Assembly: GCF_023715145.1 (NCBI RefSeq)
Contig: NZ_JAMBNP010000010.1
Location: 1-64,000 of the forward strand
DNA length: 64,000 nucleotides
Direction: 5' to 3'
Source: Paenibacillus glycanilyticus
GTDB taxonomy: Bacteria; Bacillota; Bacilli; Paenibacillales; Paenibacillaceae
Positions 1-7,980 of this stretch are shown here, piece after piece. A model generated the notes under the pieces. That model had not been told where the DNA came from. It saw only the letters and a list, made by a program, of their open reading frames with translations, and made no database searches. Position 1 is the first letter of the stretch, and each line of letters opens with the position of its first letter. Position numbers and translations under genes: made by a program.

Positions 1-14
1 AAGCAGCAAGAGCA

Positions 15-54
15 AAAATATCGCTGCAAGGGTAACCCTCTGCAGCGATATTTT
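15..54. terminator. Intrinsic terminator-like hairpin
   Basis: A perfect 14-bp inverted repeat (15-28 against 41-54) encloses a loop that folds again on itself (AGGG/CCCT). The A-rich and T-rich ends would give a U-tract on either strand. It probably ends a gene lying left of the window. Confidence 0.6.
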
Positions 55-85
55 CATGAAAAAACGTTTATATTTACCTATGCGA

Positions 86-122
86 GCCGTCTTTATAGTG
101 AGCGATCACCTTTTGAGACGGC
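86..122. terminator. Hairpin downstream of the first minus-strand gene
   Basis: GCCGTCT (86-92) pairs with AGACGGC (116-122), with an inner GTGAGCGATCAC-type stem. It lies just past the stop of the gene at 162-419. The following U-run is poor, so termination efficiency is uncertain. Confidence 0.4.
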
Positions 123-161
123 CTCTTATTATTATTGCATATGGACGCCGGTGCCTGTGAT

Positions 162-419
162 TTAGGTCCAAGCCCAGAAGAAGCCGTCCCGGTCCCAGGC
201 GATTCTTCCTCTGTGCTGCTTGCGGAAGGCTTTCTTCACTTCCTTCTCCAGCGAGGCATTTCCGTTCTCGTTCACGAAGATGTACTGCTCGCCAAAATGC
301 TGCTTCACATGCTCAATCGCTTCTTCCTGGCGCAGCATCCCTCTAAACTTAATCTCGTTAACCATCCATTCCGCGATTTGCTGCTCGGTTGTTGTATCCG
401 CGTTCTCCACTTTATGCAT
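162..419 (-). CDS. Small conserved protein, possibly DUF6953 family
   Basis: An 85-residue soluble protein without signal peptide or membrane segment. The N-terminal half looks helical, followed by a FGEQYIFVNENGNASL segment and a charged tail ending in aromatic residues (DRDGFFWAWT). This layout, a short helical part and then 'FG-x-Y-x-Y/F-x-NENGN', resembles small Firmicute proteins that I recall as DUF6953; that match is from memory. GGGAGG sits only two bases before the ATG at 419, so a GTG three codons later (better spaced) is an alternative start. It stands alone between two hairpins. Function unknown. Confidence 0.6.
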   Translation of the reverse strand: MHKVENADTTTEQQIAEWMVNEIKFRGMLRQEEAIEHVKQHFGEQYIFVNENGNASLEKEVKKAFRKQHRGRIAWDRDGFFWAWT

Positions 420-486
420 AACCTCCCGAAGTGCCTAATTATGTTATTATACCACTTGCGCTTGAGCTCAACCGCAAATGAATCAA

Positions 487-532
487 AAGGGGCTGTCCCC
501 AAAGTCATTTAAGACTTTTGGGACAGCCCCTT
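487..532 (-). terminator. Terminator of the 538-972 gene
   Basis: A 20-bp stem with one mismatch (487-506 against 513-532) and a 6-base loop. On the minus strand it ends in TTTT, directly after the stop of the gene at 538-972. The near-perfect symmetry lets it act in both directions. Confidence 0.75.
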
Positions 533-537
533 AGCAT

Positions 538-972
538 TTACCGTTGGATGGGTTCGATCCGGTAGGAACCGTCTGCGCCGCTCATCGGTTCAATCGACCA
601 GCCGAAGGACAACGCCGTCTTCACGCGCTCCAGCTGCTCTGGCGTCAGCGCTGCCGTTACGGCTTCCTGTCCGGCTTCCAGCTCGAGCTTAGGCTCTTCG
701 CCAAAGGCGACCCAAATCCAGCTGCGGATGCCGCGCACGGTATTGTACTTGATCTGGTAGCCGTTGCGGACGGCTGCTTCGAACGTCTCGGGCTCTTTTT
801 GAGCAAAAGCCGCCAGATCGCTGTAATTAAATTCAAACATGCTATCGTCCGTCGGAAGATCGTCTCCAGCCTTAATTCTTGCAATAATCTCGTCATCGGA
901 CCAGCCATGCCCCTTGCGCAAAGACTCCACAAGTAATGCATCCCATTGCGACAGCTTCACGATATTCGTCAT
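538..972 (-). CDS. Hypothetical protein, 144 aa
   Basis: A soluble acidic protein without signal peptide. It begins with a helical segment (SQWDALLVESLRKGHGWSDD) and ends with a segment rich in Trp and Ile (GWSIEPMSGADGSYRIEPIQ). GGGAGG lies ten bases before the ATG, so the start is well supported. It lies 39 bp downstream of the first importer operon on the same strand, so it could be read through from it, but nothing in the sequence ties it to transport. I do not recognise the family. Confidence 0.6.
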   Translation of the reverse strand: MTNIVKLSQWDALLVESLRKGHGWSDDEIIARIKAGDDLPTDDSMFEFNYSDLAAFAQKEPETFEAAVRNGYQIKYNTVRGIRSWIWVAFGEEPKLELEAGQEAVTAALTPEQLERVKTALSFGWSIEPMSGADGSYRIEPIQR

Positions 973-1011
973 TGGTTTTCAGCCTCCCTTAGCTTCACTC
1001 TCTTGAAATTC

Positions 1012-1917
1012 TTACGGCAATGCAACCCAATGCCCGGGGCTTACTTCGCGAAGCACCGCGGCTTCTTCAGCCGCAGCGTCCGGCGTATAGATCACCCGTT
1101 CAACTACGGCACGAGGATCCGGTACCGGAATCGCGGACAGCAGCGCCTTCGTATACGGATGAAGCGGATTCTCGTATAGCTCATCGCTGTCTGCAACTTC
1201 CACCAAGCGTCCATGGTACATCACGCCAATCCGGTCGGAAATATGCCGAACCATCGACAGGTCATGGGCAATAAACAGATACGTCAGGCCAAATTCGGCC
1301 TGTAAATCTTCAAGCATGTTAACAACCTGTGCTTGTACGGATACGTCGAGAGCCGAGATCGGCTCATCGCAGACCACAAAATCCGGGCGCACCGACAAAG
1401 CGCGGGCAATCGAGATCCGCTGGCGTTGACCGCCGCTGAACTCATGCGGGTAACGGTACAGATGCTCGCGCTTAAGACCTACTTTCTCGAGCAGCGCAGC
1501 AACCGTTTCCTTCCGCTCCTCTGCATCCTTGTACAGGCCGTGAATGTTCATCGGCTCGCCGATGAGATCAAGCACGCTCATACCGGGATTAAGCGACGAA
1601 TACGGATCCTGGAAAATCGATTGAATCCGCCGGCGGAAAGGCTTGAGCTGCTTCTCGCCAAGCCTCGCCAGATCCTGGCCGTCGAACTTAACGGTCCCGT
1701 CCGTGTAATCGTAGAGCCGCAGGATACAGCGGCCAACCGTGGATTTGCCGCTGCCGGACTCGCCAACAAGACCAAAGGTCTCGCCTTTGTTGATCTGGAA
1801 GCTGACGCCGTCAACGGCCTTGAGCACCTCGGATGTACGTCCCCAGGTATCGCGGCTCTTCACAAAATGCTTCTTCAGCTGCTGGACGTCTACCAGCACC
1901 TTCTTATCCTCTGACAT
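1012..1917 (-). CDS. Peptide/nickel-type ABC transporter ATPase, OppF/DppF-like
   Basis: Cytoplasmic ATPase energising import of peptides or similar solutes. Visible motifs are Walker A (GESGSGKST), Q-loop (IFQDPYSSLNP), signature (SGGQRQRISIARAL), Walker B (FVVCDEPISALD) and the switch His (IAHDLS). The ATG at 1917 is preferred over an upstream TTG at 1935 because GGGAG precedes it by eight bases. The start overlaps the end of the partner ATPase (stop at 1904), so translation is probably coupled. Unlike its partner and both ATPases of the second importer, it lacks the C-terminal GC-x-F-x-x-RCP cysteine segment and ends shortly after VSPGHWVA. The substrate cannot be read from the sequence. 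Confidence 0.9.
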   Translation of the reverse strand: MSEDKKVLVDVQQLKKHFVKSRDTWGRTSEVLKAVDGVSFQINKGETFGLVGESGSGKSTVGRCILRLYDYTDGTVKFDGQDLARLGEKQLKPFRRRIQSIFQDPYSSLNPGMSVLDLIGEPMNIHGLYKDAEERKETVAALLEKVGLKREHLYRYPHEFSGGQRQRISIARALSVRPDFVVCDEPISALDVSVQAQVVNMLEDLQAEFGLTYLFIAHDLSMVRHISDRIGVMYHGRLVEVADSDELYENPLHPYTKALLSAIPVPDPRAVVERVIYTPDAAAEEAAVLREVSPGHWVALP

Positions 1918-2935
1918 GTGCAGCGCTCCCTTCAAGCTCCGGATGGCGCGCTAGTTCGGCTTGAACCTCGGCATCGTTCAGCCAGCAGAGGGCGCGGTGG
2001 CCTTCGCCGATCTGGAAATGCGGCGGAAGCTCTGCGCATTTGGGCATCGCATGCGGGCAGCGTTCCATAAACGGACAGCCCGGCGGAGGGTCGAGCAGAT
2101 CGGGCGGCGAGCCTTCAATCGGCACCAGCCGCTCGCGCGAACCGCCTTGCCGCTGCGGAACCGAACGAAGCAGCCCTTGGGTGTAAGGATGCTTGGAGTT
2201 ATAGAAAATATCTTCTACCGTGCCTTCCTCCATCACCATTCCGCCGTACATAACAATTACGCGGCTGCACACCTGAGCGACTACGCCCAGGTCATGGGTG
2301 ATAAGAGCGATAGATGCGCTAGTCTTATCCTTCAATTCCTTCAGCAGATCAAGAATCTGCGCCTGAATCGTCACGTCGAGAGCCGTTGTTGGCTCATCGG
2401 CGATAAGAAGCTCCGGCTGGCAGGATAACGCCATCGCAATCATAACGCGCTGACGCATGCCGCCGCTGAATTCATGCGGGTATTGCCGGACGCGGCGCTC
2501 AGGCTCGTTAATGCCAACCTGGCGCAGCATCTCAATCGCTTCTTTCAAAGCGGCTTCCTTGCTAAGTCCGCGATGCCGGCGGATAACCTCCGTCATCTGT
2601 TCGCCAATCTTCTTAACGGGGTTAAGCGACGTCATCGGATCCTGGAACACCATGGCGATCCGGTTGCCGCGAATCTGGCGCCATTTGCGCTCGGGTAAGC
2701 CGTTTAGCCTCTCGCCGGCAAACGTAATATCGCCGCTGATAATCTCGCCGGGAGACGGGATCATGGCCATGATCGCTTTGGCGGTGACGCTTTTGCCGCT
2801 GCCGGATTCGCCCACGATGCCGATCGTCTCGCCTTGATCAATATGGAGGCTGACGCCGCGAACCGCTTTATTTTCTCCGCTGCGGGTATGGAATGATACT
2901 TGTAGGTTATTGACGGTTAGCAGCCTGTCTGCCAT
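1904..2935 (-). CDS. Peptide/nickel-type ABC transporter ATPase, OppD/DppD-like
   Basis: A 343-residue ATPase, the usual length for OppD/DppD. Walker A is GESGSGKSVTAKA, the Q-loop is VFQDPMTSLNP, the signature is SGGMRQRVMIAMAL, Walker B is LLIADEPTTALD and the switch is ITHDLGV. The oligo-HPY C-terminal region is present (PGCPFMERCPHAMPKC), with cysteines that in related proteins can form an iron-sulfur or structural site. It works as a heterodimer with the overlapping downstream ATPase beneath the two permeases encoded upstream. The start is followed by MADRLLTVNNLQ, typical for the family. Confidence 0.92.
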   Translation of the reverse strand: MADRLLTVNNLQVSFHTRSGENKAVRGVSLHIDQGETIGIVGESGSGKSVTAKAIMAMIPSPGEIISGDITFAGERLNGLPERKWRQIRGNRIAMVFQDPMTSLNPVKKIGEQMTEVIRRHRGLSKEAALKEAIEMLRQVGINEPERRVRQYPHEFSGGMRQRVMIAMALSCQPELLIADEPTTALDVTIQAQILDLLKELKDKTSASIALITHDLGVVAQVCSRVIVMYGGMVMEEGTVEDIFYNSKHPYTQGLLRSVPQRQGGSRERLVPIEGSPPDLLDPPPGCPFMERCPHAMPKCAELPPHFQIGEGHRALCWLNDAEVQAELARHPELEGSAAHVRG

Positions 2936-2989
2936 CTAACGTTCACTCCTCTCGGAAGTGCGCGGGCAAGGGGGGACCTAACGTCCCTT

Positions 2990-3835
2990 TTACCGCTTGC
3001 CAAGCTTCGGTTCGAAGCCAACGCGCAAGATATCGCCTAGAATATTAAAGCTGAGCACGGTCAGCAGAATAAATAAACCCGGGAACAACGCAAGGTAAGG
3101 CGCCTGCGCGATATAGCCCTGCGCATTGTTCAGCATGCTTCCCCAAGTCGCGTTTGGAGCCTGTACCCCAAATCCGAGGAAGCTGAGGGTCGATTCCATC
3201 ATAATCGCGGAAGCCACGTTGTTCGTTGCGCCGACGATAATGACCGGAACCAGGCTTGGGAAGATATGACGGATAATAATGCCCAAGTGATTCTGACCGG
3301 AGGCTTTCGCATACAGCACGTATTCGCGCTCCAGAAGCGTCATCGTCTCGGCCCGTATGATACGGGACATGTTCATCCACATCAGAAGCCCGATAATAAA
3401 GACGATACTGGTCAGGTTCGGCTTCAGGAACACGCTGAGCAAGAGCATGAGCAGGAAGGTCGGAATAGACAAAATGACTTCCAGCAAACGCATCAGCAGG
3501 TTATCGATCCAGCCGCCGAAGTAGCCGCTGACCACCCCAACGATCGTGCCGATCGTGGTAGCCAGAATCATTGCGGAGAAGCCGACCATCAGGGAGACGC
3601 GTCCGCCGTACAAGGCACGGGCGAAGTAATCGCGGCCGTAGTCGTCGGTTCCGAACCAGTGCGCGGAGCTTGGCGACTTCAGGCGCTGCAAGGCATCCAG
3701 CGCGTTGGGATCTTTAGGGGAGAGAAAAGCAAAGATCGCTCCCAGTATAAAAATAACGAGAATCGCGATTGCGACGATCCCCATTTTGCTTCGAACGAGC
3801 TCGAGGCCCGCATTTCGCCATTTGGTCCGATTCAT
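2990..3835 (-). CDS. Peptide-type ABC transporter permease, OppC/DppC-like
   Basis: A 281-residue inner-membrane permease with about six hydrophobic segments. The N-terminal OppC-type region is followed by HWFGTDDYGRDYFARALYGG, the standard family signature, and by the cytoplasmic EAA loop (around AKASGQNHLGIIIRHIFPSL) that contacts the ATPase. The ATG at 3835, preceded by GAGGTGAG, is preferred over an upstream extension. Its start lies four bases from the stop of the upstream permease, indicating one transcript. Confidence 0.92.
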   Translation of the reverse strand: MNRTKWRNAGLELVRSKMGIVAIAILVIFILGAIFAFLSPKDPNALDALQRLKSPSSAHWFGTDDYGRDYFARALYGGRVSLMVGFSAMILATTIGTIVGVVSGYFGGWIDNLLMRLLEVILSIPTFLLMLLLSVFLKPNLTSIVFIIGLLMWMNMSRIIRAETMTLLEREYVLYAKASGQNHLGIIIRHIFPSLVPVIIVGATNNVASAIMMESTLSFLGFGVQAPNATWGSMLNNAQGYIAQAPYLALFPGLFILLTVLSFNILGDILRVGFEPKLGKR

Positions 3836-3839
3836 GAGC

Positions 3840-4790
3840 TCACCTCGTTGATTTGATTCTCGGATCGGCGAATCCGTATAAAATATCCGCAAGCAAGTTC
3901 CCGATGATCAGGAATAAAGCGGAGAACAGCGTAATGCCCATAATAACGGGATAATCCATCCCTCTGACGGCCGTCATGCCAAGCGAGCCGATGCCCGGCC
4001 AGGAAAAGACGGTCTCCGTTACGATTGCGCCGGTAACCAGATCCGCCATAGACATGCCAAGCAGCGTAATGACCGGCAGCAGAACATGCTTCATCACATG
4101 CCGGAACAGGACTTGCCTGCGCGTTGCGCCAAACGCGTACTGAATTTGAACGTAATCTTCTTTCAACTGGCCGATTGTGCTGGAACGAATGTAACGCACG
4201 TAGACCGACAGGAAGCCGAAGGCAAGTACCGAACATGGCAGAATGCCGTGCTTGATAACATCCCAAGGAGATTCGACGCCAATCGTCCGCATGCCCATAA
4301 TCGGAAGCCAGTGCAGTTCAATTGCAAATAAGTAGATAAGTAAAATAGCCAGGTAGAACAAGGGTACCGAGATGCCGATATAAGAAATCAGGTTAATGAT
4401 CTTGTCCTGCCAGCGGTTACGGTTCGCTCCGGCAGTCAGGCCAAGCGGAATAGCAATCAGAACGGCCAGCGCGATGGCGCTGCCCATCAGACCCGCGGTT
4501 GCCGGCAGACGATCAAGAATTTGATCCATAACCGGCTGGTGGTTGATGAGCGAGTAGCCCAGATTGCCCTGGAACAGCTCTTTCACCCACAGCAGATATT
4601 GAATATAAGCAGGCTTGTCCAGCCCGAGATTATGCCGAATGCGTTCGATATCCTCGGGATGCATGTTTGGCGTCACGAAGGATAGAACAGGGTCTCCAGG
4701 AGCCAGCTTGATTAAGGCAAAGCAGGCGATCGAGACGAAGAACAAGAGCGGAATCGTCTGCAGTAAGCGTCTAGCGATGAGTTGTCTCAT
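3840..4790 (-). CDS. Peptide-type ABC transporter permease, OppB/DppB-like
   Basis: A 316-residue permease beginning MRQLIARRLLQTIPLLFFVS, the classic OppB N-terminus, with the GDP-x6-P-type periplasmic start (LAPGDPVLSF) and an EAA loop (YAFGATRRQVLFRHVMKHVL). The ATG at 4790 has GGAG eight bases upstream; reading further upstream would run into a long hairpin and is unlikely. It pairs with the adjacent OppC-like permease. The 220-bp gap to the binding-protein gene holds a strong inverted repeat that may lower expression of the membrane genes relative to the binding protein. Confidence 0.92.
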   Translation of the reverse strand: MRQLIARRLLQTIPLLFFVSIACFALIKLAPGDPVLSFVTPNMHPEDIERIRHNLGLDKPAYIQYLLWVKELFQGNLGYSLINHQPVMDQILDRLPATAGLMGSAIALAVLIAIPLGLTAGANRNRWQDKIINLISYIGISVPLFYLAILLIYLFAIELHWLPIMGMRTIGVESPWDVIKHGILPCSVLAFGFLSVYVRYIRSSTIGQLKEDYVQIQYAFGATRRQVLFRHVMKHVLLPVITLLGMSMADLVTGAIVTETVFSWPGIGSLGMTAVRGMDYPVIMGITLFSALFLIIGNLLADILYGFADPRIKSTR

Positions 4791-4814
4791 ACGATTGTCT
4801 CCTATGCTGTTTAC

Positions 4815-4896
4815 GGCAAAAAATAACTGGGTAACCCCCAATGTCATTAAGCTCGTTTCATTGAATGACATCGGGGTAGCCCCAGCTACTTTTTGC
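4815..4896 (-). promoter_or_regulatory. Long intercistronic inverted repeat between binding protein and permease genes
   Basis: An imperfect inverted repeat with arms of about 33 bp (4815-4848 and 4864-4896) and a 15-base loop; both ends read GGCAAAAA/TTTTTGCC. In the transcribed minus-strand direction the hairpin is followed by TTTTTTGCC, like a leaky terminator or an mRNA-stabilising structure. It sits between the binding-protein gene and its permease, where such hairpins commonly set expression ratios. Confidence 0.6.
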
Positions 4897-4926
4897 CTAT
4901 ATCCATATTCAATTTGGAATTACCAC

Positions 4927-4947
4927 AATAGAATTTAAAATTCTATT
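4927..4947. repeat. Near-perfect AT-rich palindrome
   Basis: AATAGAATTT and AAATTCTATT are symmetrical about an AT centre, in the same gap as the longer hairpin. It could be an operator or an extra stem-loop. No function can be assigned. Confidence 0.35.
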
Positions 4948-5010
4948 TGGCGATAAAACCTACCACTAAACGCGGTCGCTCATCTTCGAATGACCTCGAT
5001 TGAGGTTTTC

Positions 5011-6624
5011 TCATTTCATGTAGAGCTTGGACGGATCTTCGAAGATAACGACTGGCTTCAGAACAGCCTCATCCAGACCGCCGAAACGTTTGTCGATGGC
5101 TACGATTGTTTTCGTGTAGCCGACAGGGTAGATAACCGCGTCATCCGCGATTGTTTTTTGCAGCTGATCGTAAGCCTCGCCGCGTTTCGTTGCGTCCGCT
5201 TCGCCAGCGCCTTGGTCGAACAGCTTGTCTACTTCAGGATTGGAGTAGCGAGCGTAGTTGGAGTTCGAACCCGTTGTATAAAGGATACGGTAAGCATCCG
5301 GGTCATAACCCATGATGTAGCCTGCATAGGACAGCTCATAGTCTTTCGATTTCAGGTCAGTGAACTTCTGGCCGTACGCCGAAGCGTCCATGCTTTGCAG
5401 TTCAACCGTGATGCCGACAGCTTTCAGCTTTTGCTGAATGTACAGGGAAGCAGCCTCTTGCGCTTTGTTGCCGCTCGATACGATGAAGCGAAGCTTCAGG
5501 TTGCTTTCGCCGGCGGAAGCCAGCAGTTCTTTTGCTTTTGTTACGTCGTTGTCATAAGAAGTAACTTCGTTGTTGTGGAACAGACCATCCGGTGTTACGA
5601 ACGATTTCGCCGGGTCAGCATAGTCGCTCGAGCCGTATACCGTTTGGATCAGCTCTTCGCGGTTCAGGGCGTAAGAGATCGCTTGACGAACTTCTTTTTT
5701 CTTCAGAGCGCCAGTGTCGCTGTCTTCATTGAAGAGCAGGTAAGCCAGACGGCCTTCGGAGTAAGCTTGAATGTCGAAGTTGCCCGTGCTTTCAATTGTG
5801 GATACGTCTTGCGGATCCAGGTATTTCACGTTAATCTCGCCGTTCTGCAGAGCCAGGTTCGCCGCATTCGCGTCTTTCGCTACACGGTAAGTGATCGAAT
5901 CCAGATGCGGTTTGCCTGCGAAGTAGTTATCGAAACGCTCAAGCGTTACATACTCGCCTGTTTTGTACTCTTTGAATTTGAAGGCACCGGAACCAACTGG
6001 CGCGTTGTTTTTCGTGCTTTTCTCGATGTTCGCTTCGCCTTGGAAAATATGCTTAGGAATCGGAGTCAATTGCACGAGCGTTGCTTCGAACGCCGGGTTC
6101 ACTTGCGGAAGTTGGAATTCAACGGTTATATCATCGACTTTCACGGCCTTGATTGGCTTGCCGCCGATGATCAGGTTCTCGCGGAAGAAGCTGTTTTGCT
6201 TCTCGTCGAGAATCGAGTCGAACGTGAAGACAACGTCGTCAGCCGTCAGCGGCTGTCCGTCATGCCAAGTCAGACCGCTTTTCAGTTTCAACGTATATGT
6301 CAGGTTGTCAGCCGAAGGCTCAAGGCTGTCAGCCAGGTAGAAGGTTTTCTTGCCGTTGTTCACTTGGAACAATGGAGCGTACAGAGCTTGGTCGATAGTC
6401 AGGCTGACGCGGTCGCCTGCGTAAATCGGGTTAAGTATAACGGGATCGGCTTGTACACCAAGAATCAGGTTGCCGCCGTCTTTCGCTTGATCGGCTGCTG
6501 CCGTGTTCGAAGGCGATGCTTCGGAGTTATTGCTTGCACTATTGCCGTTATTGTTGCCGCTGCAAGCGCTAATGACTACTGCTAGAATAATGAGGGTAAG
6601 TAAAGCGGGAATGCTTTTGCGCAT
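5011..6624 (-). CDS. Extracellular solute-binding lipoprotein, family 5 (peptide type)
   Basis: A 537-residue lipoprotein. The signal peptide (about residues 1-20) ends in a lipobox VISAC, with Cys21 as lipid anchor, followed by an Asn/Ser-rich linker. The mature part has the family 5 layout, including LTLKSGLTWHDGQPLTADDV (the conserved 'L-x-x-G-x-x-x-x-DG-x-x-x-x-A-x-D-V' region) and the downstream KEVRQAISYALNRE segment. It captures substrate outside the membrane and delivers it to the two permeases encoded downstream. It is the first gene of the five-gene operon. Peptides are the usual ligand, but sugars and nickel also occur in this family. Confidence 0.92.
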   Translation of the reverse strand: MRKSIPALLTLIILAVVISACSGNNNGNSASNNSEASPSNTAAADQAKDGGNLILGVQADPVILNPIYAGDRVSLTIDQALYAPLFQVNNGKKTFYLADSLEPSADNLTYTLKLKSGLTWHDGQPLTADDVVFTFDSILDEKQNSFFRENLIIGGKPIKAVKVDDITVEFQLPQVNPAFEATLVQLTPIPKHIFQGEANIEKSTKNNAPVGSGAFKFKEYKTGEYVTLERFDNYFAGKPHLDSITYRVAKDANAANLALQNGEINVKYLDPQDVSTIESTGNFDIQAYSEGRLAYLLFNEDSDTGALKKKEVRQAISYALNREELIQTVYGSSDYADPAKSFVTPDGLFHNNEVTSYDNDVTKAKELLASAGESNLKLRFIVSSGNKAQEAASLYIQQKLKAVGITVELQSMDASAYGQKFTDLKSKDYELSYAGYIMGYDPDAYRILYTTGSNSNYARYSNPEVDKLFDQGAGEADATKRGEAYDQLQKTIADDAVIYPVGYTKTIVAIDKRFGGLDEAVLKPVVIFEDPSKLYMK

Positions 6625-6956
6625 GAATCCATCCTCCAGTTTTGTCAGAGCTGTTTTCTAATACCACTAATATTACATCGGATTACTCGGAATTACAATC
6701 TTTTTATTATATTTCTCTCATTATGCTCCTAAATCATAGCATTGTCGATGCAAGGAAGAACCTGTTATGGCGGGATATGACAAGGTTTCCCTTATATTAG
6801 GCGATGTTATTCATAAATTTAATGTAACCTTTACAGAGGCGGAAACGTTTGTAATGGTGAGCAAGGTTTACGAAGCAAGAATTGCTCCGCAATTCTTTAA
6901 GCTAATGCTTACGAAGCAAGAATTGCTCCGCAATTCTTTTTAGGAGGTTCCAGAAA
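6625..6956. other. Divergent intergenic region
   Basis: A 332-bp gap between divergent genes. The left part must carry the promoter of the minus-strand importer operon; an ATTATA at 6706-6711 would read TATAAT on the minus strand, but no good -35 is visible. The right part carries a tandem hairpin duplication (6868-6938) and the Shine-Dalgarno site of the lipoprotein gene. Confidence 0.5.
6868..6938 (+). repeat. Tandem duplicated hairpin before the lipoprotein gene
   Basis: Two identical 30-base copies (6868-6897 and 6909-6938) with a 41-bp period. Each contains AAGAATTGC-TCC-GCAATTCTT, a perfect 9-bp stem with a 3-base loop. The second hairpin ends three bases before the AGGAGG of the downstream gene, so folding could affect its translation or transcription. 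Confidence 0.75.
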
Positions 6957-7835
6957 ATGAAGAAGAATAAGAACATCACGACCAAATTGACCGTCCTGCT
7001 GAGCAGCACCGTACTTGCGGCTTGCTTGTTATCGGCCTGCAGCGACAACAACTCCAATACGAATGCTAGTCCAACGCCAAGCGCAACGGTATCGGCATCT
7101 CCCGAGCCAACCGAATCGCCGGACGCCGTAACCAAACAAGCACAAGGTGTATTTGTCGGTCTGGCCGACTCCCATACGGTTGAAATTACAGTGGACGGCG
7201 AGGCGGCGTCCTATCAGCTTGGAGAGGGAACGGATGAAGCGGCAAACGCTCTGAAGGAAGGCGATGCCGTAAGCTTTGAATATATGGAAGAAGCCGTTGA
7301 AGGCGATGCGACAGCCAAGCTGCTGACCATCACGAAGATCGAGAAGGCAGCCGGAGATAAGCCTGGGCACATGGAGCTTCCTGCGACGAAGGACTTCAAG
7401 TTCCAGCTCGAGGGCAATGAAGAGACCCGTACGGGAACGCTTGCGAAGGGCGACGGCTACGCGCTGTATATCTTCGAGCAGTTCAAATTCGATGCGGCTG
7501 CAGGCAAGCTGATCATGAACGTCGACAACAACTATTATGTCGAGATCAGCAAGCTGCCGGAAGGCTTCAAGCTCGATAAGATTAAGGCAGACGCGGAGAA
7601 AGAGCTTGCATCCGTGGGCGATGTGCAGACCATTGATCCGAAGGACTCAAGCTCGACGATCGACGATTACGATCTGATGCTCAAAGCGGCAAGCAATAAG
7701 CTGACGAAGGAAGTTATCGTGAAGACGGTAGACGGCACAAGCTTTATGTTTAAAGTGAATCAGCCGGTAGGCGAGCCGACAGAAGGCTTTGGACCACTGG
7801 CATTCGCGTCGATGGGTTCCATTGTTAGCCAGTAA
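6957..7835 (+). CDS. Putative lipoprotein of unknown function
   Basis: A 292-residue exported protein. Its signal peptide ends with lipobox LLSAC (Cys about 24), then a Ser/Thr/Pro-rich linker, then two globular parts. The first (about 60-125) looks like a small beta domain with repeated 'GDAVSFEYMEEAVEGDATAKLLTITKIEK'-type strands; only short stretches of this are family-like. The second (about 140-225) resembles domains with YALYIFEQFKF and NNYYVEISKLPEG segments. I do not recognise a named family with certainty. AGGAGG lies nine bases before the ATG. Two identical hairpins precede it and a terminator follows, so it is probably a single-gene unit. Confidence 0.75.
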   Translation: MKKNKNITTKLTVLLSSTVLAACLLSACSDNNSNTNASPTPSATVSASPEPTESPDAVTKQAQGVFVGLADSHTVEITVDGEAASYQLGEGTDEAANALKEGDAVSFEYMEEAVEGDATAKLLTITKIEKAAGDKPGHMELPATKDFKFQLEGNEETRTGTLAKGDGYALYIFEQFKFDAAAGKLIMNVDNNYYVEISKLPEGFKLDKIKADAEKELASVGDVQTIDPKDSSSTIDDYDLMLKAASNKLTKEVIVKTVDGTSFMFKVNQPVGEPTEGFGPLAFASMGSIVSQ

Positions 7836-7855
7836 TTAGAATCTTCTATTATAAA

Positions 7856-7898
7856 AGAGCAGCATCCGGGAAGCACTATGCTCCTTGGGTGCTGCTCT
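7856..7898 (+). terminator. Terminator after the lipoprotein gene
   Basis: AGAGCAGCATCC (7856-7867) pairs with GGTGCTGCTCT (7888-7898) with a small inner stem, 20 bp after the stop codon. The U-tract is short (TTC), so it may be only partly efficient. Confidence 0.6.
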
Positions 7899-7980
7899 TC
7901 ATGTTGCAATCGTATTCATTTCCGTGTAGAATACGCCCAAGTCAAGGTATTTTTACCTAGAAGGCGAAGGGTGGGTGTGG

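Noticed and set aside
4990..6585. A 531-codon plus-strand open frame
   Set aside because: It lies antisense to the family 5 binding protein, whose minus-strand product has a lipobox and family motifs. The antisense product is arginine/valine-rich with no recognisable domain.
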